This document shows, piece by piece, positions 18,583 through 26,895 of a stretch of DNA of 64,000 nucleotides. The stretch lies in NCBI GenBank assembly GCA_016199835.1, contig JACQFX010000037.1, forward strand, positions 16,632 through 80,631, in the 5' to 3' direction. Source of the stretch: Nitrosomonadales bacterium. GTDB lineage: Bacteria > Pseudomonadota > Gammaproteobacteria > Burkholderiales > Gallionellaceae. How positions within the stretch are numbered: position 1 is the stretch's first letter; each line of letters begins with the position of its first letter. The notes under the pieces were generated by a model. The model made no database searches. It was not told the DNA's origin and saw nothing but the letters and a program-made list of their open reading frames with translations. Position numbers and translations under genes: made by a program.

Positions 18583-19341
18583 ATGAAAAAAGATTTCGAC
18601 AAAGCCATCGTCATTCAGGAAGCGCTCAAGGAACTACCCTCCTCCGCGCGCCGTTTGTTCATGAAACGCGCCGTCACGCTGGGCGGCCTGTCGCTGCTGA
18701 GCGGATGCGCCGTGACCGATAAAGATTCAGCCGAGCGCATGTTGCGAAAGATATCTACCCTCAACGATGACTTCCAGGCCTGGCTGTTCGACCCGAACAA
18801 ACTCGCGCCTACTTATCCCGAATCCATGATCACCCGGCCGGTCCCGTTCAATGCCTTTTATGATCGCGACGAGATACCCGAGATCGACGAGAGCGATTTC
18901 CTGCTGGAAGTCAGCGGGCTGGTTGCGGACAAGCATAGCTGGCCATTGCAGGAGCTCTATCAACTGCCTCAGACTGACCAGGTCACGCGCCATATCTGTG
19001 TCGAAGGCTGGAGCGCGATAGGCAAATGGGGCGGCGTCACGTTTTCTACTTTTCTCAAGCGTATCGGTGCCGATCTCACTGCAAAATATGTCGGCTTCAA
19101 ATGCGAGGATGATTACTACACCAGCATAGACATGCCGACCGCACTGCACGCGCAAACGCTGCTGGCTTTCACTTACGATGGAAGGATACTGCCGCCGGAA
19201 TACGGCTATCCGATGAAGCTGCGCATGCCCACCAAGCTAGGCTATAAAAATCCGAAACATATAGCCGCAATATTCGTCACCAACACCAATCCGGGCGGCT
19301 ACTGGGAAGACAAGGGATACAACTGGTTTGGTGGAATTTGA
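18583..19341 (+). CDS. yedY1: Periplasmic molybdopterin oxidoreductase (YedY1/MsrP-like)
   Basis: A 252-residue protein of the sulfite-oxidase/YedY fold. The N-terminal ARRLFMKRAVTLGGLSLLSGCAV (about 22-44) reads as a Tat signal ending in a lipobox with C42, so it may be a Tat-exported lipoprotein. The molybdenum-ligand cysteine is C139 in RHICVEGWSAIGKWGG; the C-terminal PMKLRMPTKLGYKNPKHI is a cofactor-binding segment. MsrP-type enzymes reduce protein-bound methionine sulfoxide in the periplasm; YedY1 of Azospira is tied to hypochlorite tolerance. GAGAGG sits before the ATG. It forms a two-gene unit with yedZ1. Confidence 0.88.
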   Translation: MKKDFDKAIVIQEALKELPSSARRLFMKRAVTLGGLSLLSGCAVTDKDSAERMLRKISTLNDDFQAWLFDPNKLAPTYPESMITRPVPFNAFYDRDEIPEIDESDFLLEVSGLVADKHSWPLQELYQLPQTDQVTRHICVEGWSAIGKWGGVTFSTFLKRIGADLTAKYVGFKCEDDYYTSIDMPTALHAQTLLAFTYDGRILPPEYGYPMKLRMPTKLGYKNPKHIAAIFVTNTNPGGYWEDKGYNWFGGI

Positions 19342-19416
19342 ATCAGGCCGGAAGCGAGCCCGATACACCCGGCTCCGTTGCTGGAAGACGACCCCGGCGA
19401 AAGACCGGAAAAACCA

Positions 19417-19746
19417 TCAGGCAAACACGTTCAGAAAATTTCCTGTCGACGGATTCGACGAGGCTGCCACTGTGCCAGTCCAACCCTGAGCCTGAGTTAC
19501 CGCTGTAGCTGGCCTGTCACCAGCCGTTTGCACCTTATCTGTTTCCTCGATGCGCGCCTTGAGTTCGCTGATCTTGCTGGATATGGCCTCTATCCTGGTC
19601 TTGCCTTCCAGCGTCCTGGCGGAATCACAATTGACGCAGTCCGACAATTGCTTCTGATAGCGCGCGAGCTGGGCCTCAAGGCCAACGGTACCCGAACCGG
19701 CACCTATGGCCGCCGAATATGCATGAGACCCGATCGCGCTTATCAT
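19417..19746 (-). CDS. Small coiled-coil protein with LNVFA tail
   Basis: A 109-residue protein beginning MISAIGSHAYSAAIGAGSG, with a helical central part (LEAQLARYQKQLSDCVNCDS..GKTRIEAISSKISELKARIEE) that should form a short coiled coil and carries a CVNC pair. A Thr/Ala/Ser-rich stretch follows and it ends GNFLNVFA. There is no signal peptide. It lies 18 bases downstream of mrpX on the same strand, so it is probably driven by SigF-type promoter D. Its tail resembles the GQLLNVLA end of the protein at 16153-16383. The central region is reminiscent of FlxA-like small proteins; function unknown. Confidence 0.75.
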   Translation of the reverse strand: MISAIGSHAYSAAIGAGSGTVGLEAQLARYQKQLSDCVNCDSARTLEGKTRIEAISSKISELKARIEETDKVQTAGDRPATAVTQAQGWTGTVAASSNPSTGNFLNVFA

Positions 19747-19764
19747 ATCCGCCCCCCAACCAGC

Positions 19765-20052
19765 TTATTTCTTATCCATGGCCATACCGCCGCCTGGCGC
19801 CATGCTCCCGCCCTGCTCCATCATGCCGTCTTGCTTCATCTTGTTTTTGTGCTTGCCCATTTTCTTGCTGTGTCTTTTCATCTTCATCCCATCTTTATCC
19901 ATGGCGTCCTTGCCCATGGAATCTTTGCTCATGGCGTCTTTGCTCATGGTTTGCATGCCCATGGAGTCCGCCGCCACGGCATTCCCGGCGAGCACGAAAC
20001 TGCCGGAAGTCATCAGGCAAAGCGAAAATAAAGCGCAAGAAAATCTGTTCAT
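19765..20052 (-). CDS. mrpX: Methionine-rich periplasmic peptide (MrpX-like)
   Basis: A 95-residue protein with a Sec signal peptide (about 1-28, ending AVAA). The mature part of some 67 residues holds 15 methionines plus many Lys/Asp and no Cys. Residues 36-56 are pentad repeats of the form MxKDx (MSKDA, MSKDS, MGKDA, MDKDG), followed by Lys/His-rich and Gly/Met-rich stretches. Peptides of this kind act as sacrificial oxidant sinks: hypochlorite oxidises their methionines and Msr enzymes regenerate them, as described for MrpX in Azospira suillum. A copper-binding role is an alternative for Met/His-rich peptides. Good ribosome site AAAAGGAG. Confidence 0.85.
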   Translation of the reverse strand: MNRFSCALFSLCLMTSGSFVLAGNAVAADSMGMQTMSKDAMSKDSMGKDAMDKDGMKMKRHSKKMGKHKNKMKQDGMMEQGGSMAPGGGMAMDKK

Positions 20053-20132
20053 TTGAATCTCCTTTTGTGTAAAGTGGCATCATTGCACACGGGCATCATT
20101 CACGACTGCGTTATTCCCCGTGTGCTGCCATA

Positions 20133-20159
20133 TTCGGGCTGATTGAGAAAAAGGTTACA
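20133..20159 (-). promoter_or_regulatory. SigF-type ECF promoter D (mrpX-LNVFA protein)
   Basis: On the minus strand TGTAACC (20153-20159), 16 bases, then CGAA (20133-20136). The -35 box ends three bases before the sigF start codon on the opposite strand. Confidence 0.83.
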
Positions 20160-20162
20160 CGG

Positions 20163-20705
20163 GTGACGGATAGTAGCGACGAGCTGGAAGCATTGATGAG
20201 GCAGTCTCTGGCAGGAGACAAGTCGGCCTATGCTGTCCTGCTCAAGGAAACGGCACGCCTGCTCCGCCCATTCCTATCCAAAAACCTCAGCAACAGTTCC
20301 GAAGTGGACGATGTGTTGCAGGAAGTGCTGATCTCCATCCACAAGGCGCGCCACACCTACGACGGCAACCGCCCCTACAAGCCGTGGGTGTACGCCATCG
20401 CCAAATTCCGCTTGCAGGATCATCTGCGCGCGCACTATGCCGACCACCTGCGCCATGCCGTGGAATTGTCCGAGGTGGAAAATATCCTGCCGGAAGATGT
20501 AACCGAATCCGCCATCAGCTACGAATCTATCAGCGGGGAGATCCACAAACTCCCGGCGAAGCAGGCGACCATCCTGCAACTGATGCATCAGGACGGCTAC
20601 ACCGCAAAGGAAGTGGCGCAGAAGCTGGGCATGAACGAATCCGCAGTAAAGGTCGCGGCACACCGCGCATACAAGGTATTGAGAGAGAAGCTGGAACGAT
20701 CATGA
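20163..20705 (+). CDS. sigF: ECF sigma factor, SigF (ECF16) type
   Basis: A 180-residue sigma factor with region 2 (about 20-90, DDVLQEVLISIHKARHTYD..PYKPWVYAIAKFR) and region 4 (about 125-175, LPAKQATILQLMHQDGYTAKEVAQKLGMNESAVKVAAHRAYK). The GTG start at 20163 is preceded by AAAAGG. Its stop overlaps the start of a DUF1109/NrsF gene (ATGA), the arrangement of SigF-NrsF pairs such as that of Caulobacter, which respond to oxidants and metals. Four TGTAAC[CT]-N16-CGAA boxes nearby are the probable targets. I find no such box directed at sigF itself. Confidence 0.92.
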   Translation: MTDSSDELEALMRQSLAGDKSAYAVLLKETARLLRPFLSKNLSNSSEVDDVLQEVLISIHKARHTYDGNRPYKPWVYAIAKFRLQDHLRAHYADHLRHAVELSEVENILPEDVTESAISYESISGEIHKLPAKQATILQLMHQDGYTAKEVAQKLGMNESAVKVAAHRAYKVLREKLERS

Positions 20706-21337
20706 AAGACATCGAACAACTGGTCGAGATGCTGGCTGAAGACGCGACGCCCGTGCGACCCGCGCCCCACCCCTTCGTGCTCAGCCTGAAATGGACGGGA
20801 GCCGCAACGGCTTATCTTGCCGTGACGCTTGCGATCTCCGGCTTGCGCCCCGACTTGATGCAGAAATTCCACGAACCGTGGTTCGTCGCCGAGATCGTCT
20901 CCCTGCTCGGCATCTTCGCCGCCACATCCATCAGCGCCGCACTGCTCGCCTTCCCTGACCTGCACCAGAAGCGCACTATGGCGTTCGCGCCGGTGCTGGC
21001 GTTCGCGTTGTTCCTGCTGGTCATCCTGTGCGCATGGAGCGCTGACAACCCGCCCGCGCCGCTGCCGGTACACAGCTTCGAATGTACCCTCAGCATCACT
21101 CTGGTCTCGCTGCTGCCCGCCGTCTGGACGTTCTACTCCATGCGCCGGTTCGCCAGCACGCATTACCACCTGGCGGGCGGCATCGCACTGCTATCCGCCT
21201 TCAGCGTCGGCGCACTGTGGCTGCGGCTGCACGAGATCAACGACTCCATACTCCATCTCGTGCAGTGGCACTACCTCCCCATGCTGGTCGTCGGCATCAT
21301 TGGATTGTGGCTGGGGAAAACCGTATTGAAGTGGTGA
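20702..21337 (+). CDS. nrsF: Anti-sigma factor NrsF (DUF1109)
   Basis: A 211-residue integral membrane protein with six hydrophobic helices after a short cytoplasmic N-terminus (MKDIEQLVEMLAEDATPVRP) that should bind the sigma factor. Two cysteines are visible at the periplasmic side of the middle helices, C110 (VILCAWSAD) and C128 (HSFECTLS). In the Caulobacter protein a conserved cysteine pair is needed for sensing, so these are the candidate redox sensor here. The ATG overlaps the sigF stop, implying coupled translation. Confidence 0.92.
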   Translation: MKDIEQLVEMLAEDATPVRPAPHPFVLSLKWTGAATAYLAVTLAISGLRPDLMQKFHEPWFVAEIVSLLGIFAATSISAALLAFPDLHQKRTMAFAPVLAFALFLLVILCAWSADNPPAPLPVHSFECTLSITLVSLLPAVWTFYSMRRFASTHYHLAGGIALLSAFSVGALWLRLHEINDSILHLVQWHYLPMLVVGIIGLWLGKTVLKW

Positions 21338-21435
21338 TGCGCCACAGTGTTTGTCCTATGTCGTCCGCCCGCCAAACCCCGTACCATGACAGTCCATCTG
21401 ACCGGGGATAATCCCGCTCCAGGAAGGAGATGAAC

Positions 21436-21528
21436 ATGGATAGAGCTGCCGGCGCCATCAAGGGGGCGCTGATCGGCGATGCGCCGGGGCTGAGATGCCA
21501 TTGGGATTACAACCTCGCGCGGACTTGA
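21436..21528 (+). pseudogene. N-terminal remnant of an ADP-ribosylglycohydrolase
   Basis: A good ribosome site (AAGGAGATGAAC) precedes an ATG at 21436. The 30-residue frame MDRAAGAIKGALIGDAPGL continues with CHWDYNLAR and then stops. This matches the start of ADP-ribosylglycohydrolase (crystallin J1-like) proteins, whose first motif is GAxxGALIGDALG. The rest of the gene is missing; a short frame up to 21603 may be its tail. It sits in the 390-base gap between nrsF and the cyclase gene, and I see nothing else in that gap. Confidence 0.55.
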
Positions 21529-21727
21529 TGAAAAATTATTCCCGCCGCTGAACGGAACGCCTATCAGGGCAAGCCTGTTGAATTGCAAACCATCGCAGAA
21601 TAATTACCATCCATCGGGTACTTATTTACATGCCAAATAAATTAACCATACTGATTACCCGGCAAGCCTGGCGGCTTGTTGCGCTTAAGGCGAAGAGCAC
21701 CCGATAAATTCAGGTATTGGGAGAGTC

Positions 21728-23524
21728 ATGAACAGGTTCCTGACTTGCCGTTTGTCCGACGCACCAGGTATGATTGGGTTGGCAATGGCGTATGCATTGC
21801 TCACCACGATTCCACTCACCCTTTTCTCAAGTAGCGGCTTCTTTTCCATTATCAACCCGGCCAGTGGACTGGGGCTTGCCGCTCTAATCATCGGCGGCAG
21901 AAAATACTGGCCAAGCGTCTTTGCCGGCACACTCGCTGGCTACCTGCTGATGAATTCAACGATCAAGTTATCCCTGCCCATTGCGCTCGGAAATACGCTG
22001 GAAGCGTTATTCGGAGTATGGCTGCTGATCCGCAGCAAACGCTTCGATTCCTCTCTGTCGCGCACACAGGATTTGCCATGGCTGGGGTTTGCGGCTATCT
22101 CCAGTTCTTGTATCAGCGCCATGATAGGAATTGCTGTTTCATTGCTGGCCGGGATTCCTCCAAAACAGGATTTTGCCCAGGACTTGCTGGATTGGTGGCA
22201 GGGTGACGTGCTCGGAATAATGCTGGTGACGCCATTGATCCTGGTATGGCGAAAAATGCCACAAGGCTGGTTCCAGCCCAAACAGCTACCGCAAACCATG
22301 GCATTCTTCACACTGTTTTTCCTTTCCGGACAAATAATATTAATGGGCTGGCTGCATGATTCAGTAGCGCAACATGCCAAAGGTTTCATGATGTTTGTAT
22401 TCGTGGTTTGGGGCGCAGTGAACTTCGGCCGCCATGGTGTTCTGCTGATCGCCCTGGTGGCGACGCTGCAATCCCTGTCAGGCGCATTACAGGGAACCGG
22501 ATATTTCGGGAGCGACATCACCGAGACACACCTGGATAATTTCTGGTTCTACATGCTCGAGCTCATAGTAGTTGGCATGTCGCTGGCCTTGATAAATAAC
22601 GAGCGCGAACACGCGATCAGATTAGTGCAAAAAGAAAGTGTATTTCGTAAAGAGCTGATCGAATCGCTCCCCGGGATTTTTTATATGATAAGCCCGCATG
22701 GCCGCCTCTTGATGTGGAATAAGAATCTTGAAGCTGTAACGCGACGCAGCGCGGAAGACCTTGCGCGCATTCAACCGGCAGATCTGTTCGAAGGAAGTGA
22801 CCGTATCCTGATTGAGGAAAATATACATAAAGTATTTACCACGGGTGCAACCACGGTGGAGGCATCGTTGGTAGCCAGCAACAATAACAAGATTCCTTAC
22901 CAGTTTACCGGGCACCGCATAGAGCGCAATGGCGAGCCGGTACTGATCGGACTGGGGATCGACATCACCGAACGTAAACTGGCTGAAGAGAAAATTTTCA
23001 ATCTGGCGTTTTACGATGCCCTGACCAGTCTGCCCAATCGCCGTTTATTCCTGGATCGATTCAATGCAGCCTTGCCTGCATCGGCCCGCCGCAATGACTA
23101 TGGCGCAACGCTGTTCATCGACCTCGATCACTTCAAGGCTCTCAACGACACACTCGGACACGAATATGGCGATTTATTGCTGAAAGAAGTCGGGGGGCGC
23201 ATCAAGTCGTGTGTGCGCGAAATGGATACCGTAGCCAGATTCGGCGGAGACGAATTTGTTGTTTTAATCGAAGCCATCAGCAATGATCGGGAAGATGCCA
23301 CGCGCAAAGTTGCGCTGGTAGCTGAAAAAATCCGCGCATCACTGGCGCAACCATACAAGCTCAAGGAAAACGGCCACCTCAGCTCACCCAGCATCGGGGG
23401 CTGCTTGTTTCATGGCAGTGAAGAACCGGTGGATACCCTGCTCGAACATGCCGACATGGCGATGTATCAGGCCAAGAATTCCGGTCGCAATGCCGTGCGA
23501 TTTTATGATCCGGCTCGGCAATAG
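21728..23524 (+). CDS. MASE1-PAS-GGDEF diguanylate cyclase
   Basis: A 598-residue membrane sensor. About eight hydrophobic segments in residues 10-300 form a MASE1 domain. A PAS domain (about 310-415, ELIESLPGIFYMISPHGRLLMWN..GLGIDITERK) leads into a GGDEF domain. The active site is intact (ARFGGDEFVVL), and an RxxD product-inhibition site (REMD) lies five residues ahead. It should make cyclic di-GMP in response to a membrane or PAS signal. It stands alone between two gene remnants; GGGAGAG precedes the ATG. Potential partners in the window are YajQ and the HD-GYP protein. Confidence 0.92.
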   Translation: MNRFLTCRLSDAPGMIGLAMAYALLTTIPLTLFSSSGFFSIINPASGLGLAALIIGGRKYWPSVFAGTLAGYLLMNSTIKLSLPIALGNTLEALFGVWLLIRSKRFDSSLSRTQDLPWLGFAAISSSCISAMIGIAVSLLAGIPPKQDFAQDLLDWWQGDVLGIMLVTPLILVWRKMPQGWFQPKQLPQTMAFFTLFFLSGQIILMGWLHDSVAQHAKGFMMFVFVVWGAVNFGRHGVLLIALVATLQSLSGALQGTGYFGSDITETHLDNFWFYMLELIVVGMSLALINNEREHAIRLVQKESVFRKELIESLPGIFYMISPHGRLLMWNKNLEAVTRRSAEDLARIQPADLFEGSDRILIEENIHKVFTTGATTVEASLVASNNNKIPYQFTGHRIERNGEPVLIGLGIDITERKLAEEKIFNLAFYDALTSLPNRRLFLDRFNAALPASARRNDYGATLFIDLDHFKALNDTLGHEYGDLLLKEVGGRIKSCVREMDTVARFGGDEFVVLIEAISNDREDATRKVALVAEKIRASLAQPYKLKENGHLSSPSIGGCLFHGSEEPVDTLLEHADMAMYQAKNSGRNAVRFYDPARQ

Positions 23525-23566
23525 ACTCGCATGTGGTAGAACGGATACCAGCAAGAAACAATCCCG

Positions 23567-23683
23567 ATCCAGGCACTGCGCAATAAAACGCTCATGATTG
23601 TATGCAAAACACATGACACTCACGACCGGCATGGTACCTGTCGGCCAGGATTGTTCCCGTATCGGGGGCATAAAGGTTTGCAT
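23567..23683 (-). pseudogene. N-terminal remnant of a family 2 glycosyltransferase
   Basis: Within the 285-base gap between the cyclase and pssA the minus strand encodes PVVSVMCFAYNHERFIAQCLD, the typical beginning of a GT-A family 2 glycosyltransferase. After that the frame continues only into antisense of the cyclase gene, with no DxD domain. It is therefore a truncated gene start. No other feature is visible in the gap. Confidence 0.55.
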
Positions 23684-23809
23684 ACTCAAACCTACTCCGG
23701 AATGCAGCCTGTTGCATCGAGAAACAGCCGGCCCCTCTGGCAGCAGCAAAAAGCAACTCGCAGTAGCGGCCGTGAGTCACCTGCACGCGGAGGAATACAT
23801 CAGGAAGCG

Positions 23810-24571
23810 TCAGGATACTCCAGGTGCCGCGCCGCCGTCTTTTTTCCGTTGCGACAGGAGCATCACATACCCTGATAGCGCATAACTGAGGAACAGCAGG
23901 AACAGGATACTGGGCGGATCGACCGAGATGAAAATGAAAAACAGCGCGAACAGGAAGATGACGATGAACGGCACGCTCTTGCGCATGTTGATCGATTTGA
24001 AGCTATAGTACTTGAGATTGCTCACCATGGTGAATCCCGCGAACGCAGTCAGCGCACAGGCATACCAGCGCACATCTTCCCCGGCAAAATGATTGTCCAG
24101 CATCACCCACACGAAGCTCGCCACCAGTGCGGCGGCGGCGGGGCTGGGCAGCCCCTGGAAATTATTCTTGTCCACTACTTCGATGTTGGTGTTGAAACGC
24201 GCCAGACGCAAAGCGGTACTCGCACAGTAGATAAAGGCGGCAAACCAGCCCCACTTGCCCAGCCCCTTCAGCGCCCACTCGTAAACGATCAGCGCGGGAG
24301 CAACGCCGAACGACACCATGTCGGACAGACTGTCGTATTCCGCTCCGAATTCGCTTTGGGTATGGGTCATGCGCGCCACACGCCCGTCCAGGCCATCGAA
24401 TATCATGGCCACGAAAATCGCCACGGCAGAGAATTCAAACTTGCCGTTCATGGCTTGCACGATGGCGTAAAAACCGGCAAACAGCGCCGCTGTGGTCAGC
24501 AGGTTGGGCAGCAGGTAAATGCCGCGCCGGCGCAGGTCTATCGGTGGTTTGCGGTTATTCAGATCAGGCAT
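23810..24571 (-). CDS. pssA: CDP-diacylglycerol-serine O-phosphatidyltransferase
   Basis: A 253-residue membrane enzyme of the CDP-alcohol phosphatidyltransferase family that makes phosphatidylserine. The catalytic motif D-G-x2-A-R-x8-G-x3-D-x3-D is complete (D62, G63, A66, R67, G76, D80, D84). About six to seven hydrophobic helices follow. The start at 24571 overlaps the psd stop (TGATG), so translation is coupled to the next enzyme of the pathway. In relatives leuA usually follows; here it does not. Confidence 0.94.
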   Translation of the reverse strand: MPDLNNRKPPIDLRRRGIYLLPNLLTTAALFAGFYAIVQAMNGKFEFSAVAIFVAMIFDGLDGRVARMTHTQSEFGAEYDSLSDMVSFGVAPALIVYEWALKGLGKWGWFAAFIYCASTALRLARFNTNIEVVDKNNFQGLPSPAAAALVASFVWVMLDNHFAGEDVRWYACALTAFAGFTMVSNLKYYSFKSINMRKSVPFIVIFLFALFFIFISVDPPSILFLLFLSYALSGYVMLLSQRKKDGGAAPGVS

Positions 24572-25212
24572 CAAAGCTGGGCCAGGATGGTGGTCGTGGC
24601 CGACACTTTATCACCGATAGCGACTTTGACGGTAGCGCTCAGCGGCAGATAGACATCCACGCGCGAACCAAAACGGATAAAACCGTAGCGCTGGCCGCGC
24701 GTGAGTGCATCGCCCGACTTCACGTAACACAGGATGCGGCGCGCGATCAGACCGGCCACTTGCACGAAGGTTACCATCTGCCCATCGCCGGTTTGCAGCA
24801 CGACGGCATTGCGCTCGTTTTCCAGCGAAGCCTTGTCCAGATCGGCATTGACGAACTTGCCGGGGAAATACTGCACTTTCTGTATCGTGCCATCCACCGG
24901 GCTGCGGTTGGAATGCACGTTGAACACATTCATGAATACGCTGACCAGAATCGCCTCGCGCTCACCATAAGGGTCTTGTGCGCGCTCGACCTTGATCACG
25001 CGGCCATCCGCAGGAGACAGCACAGCATTGGCCTGTTGCGGAATTTCGCGCGGTGGATCGCGGAAAAATTGCAGCACGAACAGCGCCACGATCCACGCCA
25101 GCAAACACAATATGCCAGGCACGAAAGCGGAAGCCAGAACCGCGACGACAACGGCTATCGCCAGGAACGGCCAGCCCTCGCGGGCGATGAGGGGGTGGGG
25201 GTATGAATTCAT
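24571..25212 (-). CDS. psd: Phosphatidylserine decarboxylase proenzyme (short form)
   Basis: A 213-residue membrane-associated enzyme converting phosphatidylserine to phosphatidylethanolamine. Self-cleavage to form the pyruvoyl group is expected before S183 in [18 protein letters not shown] and [15 protein letters not shown] carry other catalytic residues. Two hydrophobic stretches lie at 14-48. The length fits the compact Psd type. The ATG at 25212 is used because upstream in-frame sequence is repeat DNA; there is no clear ribosome site, since a palindromic repeat begins four bases upstream. Confidence 0.93.
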   Translation of the reverse strand: MNSYPHPLIAREGWPFLAIAVVVAVLASAFVPGILCLLAWIVALFVLQFFRDPPREIPQQANAVLSPADGRVIKVERAQDPYGEREAILVSVFMNVFNVHSNRSPVDGTIQKVQYFPGKFVNADLDKASLENERNAVVLQTGDGQMVTFVQVAGLIARRILCYVKSGDALTRGQRYGFIRFGSRVDVYLPLSATVKVAIGDKVSATTTILAQL

Positions 25213-25215
25213 TGA

Positions 25216-25301
25216 GAAGGGGGAAGGGTTTAAGGGGGAAGGGTAAAGAGTTCGGGGCCCAGAAGGTTTCCCCTTCACCCTCCCCTCTTCACCCTTCCCG
25301 C
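25216..25301. repeat. Palindromic array of GGGGAAGGGT-type short repeats
   Basis: The left arm (25216-25248) is a purine-rich tandem of GGGGAAGGGT-like units. The right arm (25270-25301) carries the inverted pyrimidine-rich units (CCCTTCACCCT, CTCTTCACCCTTCCC). It fills the whole ilvC-psd gap and separates ilv genes from phospholipid genes of the same operon. The structure parallels the repeats at 13055 and 33859 although the unit differs. Confidence 0.7.
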
Positions 25302-25304
25302 TTT

Positions 25305-26402
<1,098 letters not shown>

Positions 26403-26406
<4 letters not shown>

Positions 26407-26894
26407 AGTTTCAAAATCCGGTCCCCTCGCCCGATACCGCATGCGCCGGTACGTACGGTTTCCAGGATCATGCTGGTATCTATGGCTTGCAAAAAACTGT
26501 CCAGCTTGGAACCGCTGCCGGTCAATTCCATGGTGTAGGATCTGTCGGTCACATCTATGATGCGCCCGCGAAAGATGTCGGCCATGCGCTTCATTTCTTC
26601 GCGCGCCTCGCCCACCGCGCGCACTTTCACCAGCATCAACTCGCGCTCCAGATGATCGCCTTCATTCATGTCCATCACCGCGACGACTTCGACCAGTTTG
26701 TTGAGCTGCTTGTTGATCTGCTCGATCACGTCGTCGGAGCCGCTGGTGACGATGGTCATGCGCGACATGGTCTGGTCTTCGGTCGGCGCCACGGTAAGCG
26801 ACTCGATATTGTAGCCACGCGCCGAGAACAGCCCGGCCACGCGCGACAGCGCACCAGCCTCGTTTTCCATGAGCAGGGAAATGATGTGTCTCAT
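26403..26894 (-). CDS. ilvN: Acetolactate synthase small (regulatory) subunit
   Basis: A 163-residue protein with an N-terminal ACT domain (MRHIISLLMENEAGALSRVAGLFSARGYNIESL) for valine feedback and a C-terminal dimerisation/activation domain; the length fits IlvN/IlvH. It begins one base after the end of the large-subunit gene. Its last codon and stop are embedded in the palindromic repeat at 26348-26406. Confidence 0.96.
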
Positions 26895-26895
26895 C

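Noticed and set aside
20495..20520. Further TGTAACC box inside sigF
   Set aside because: TGTAACCGAATCC occurs within coding sequence but lacks CGAA at the 16-base spacing.
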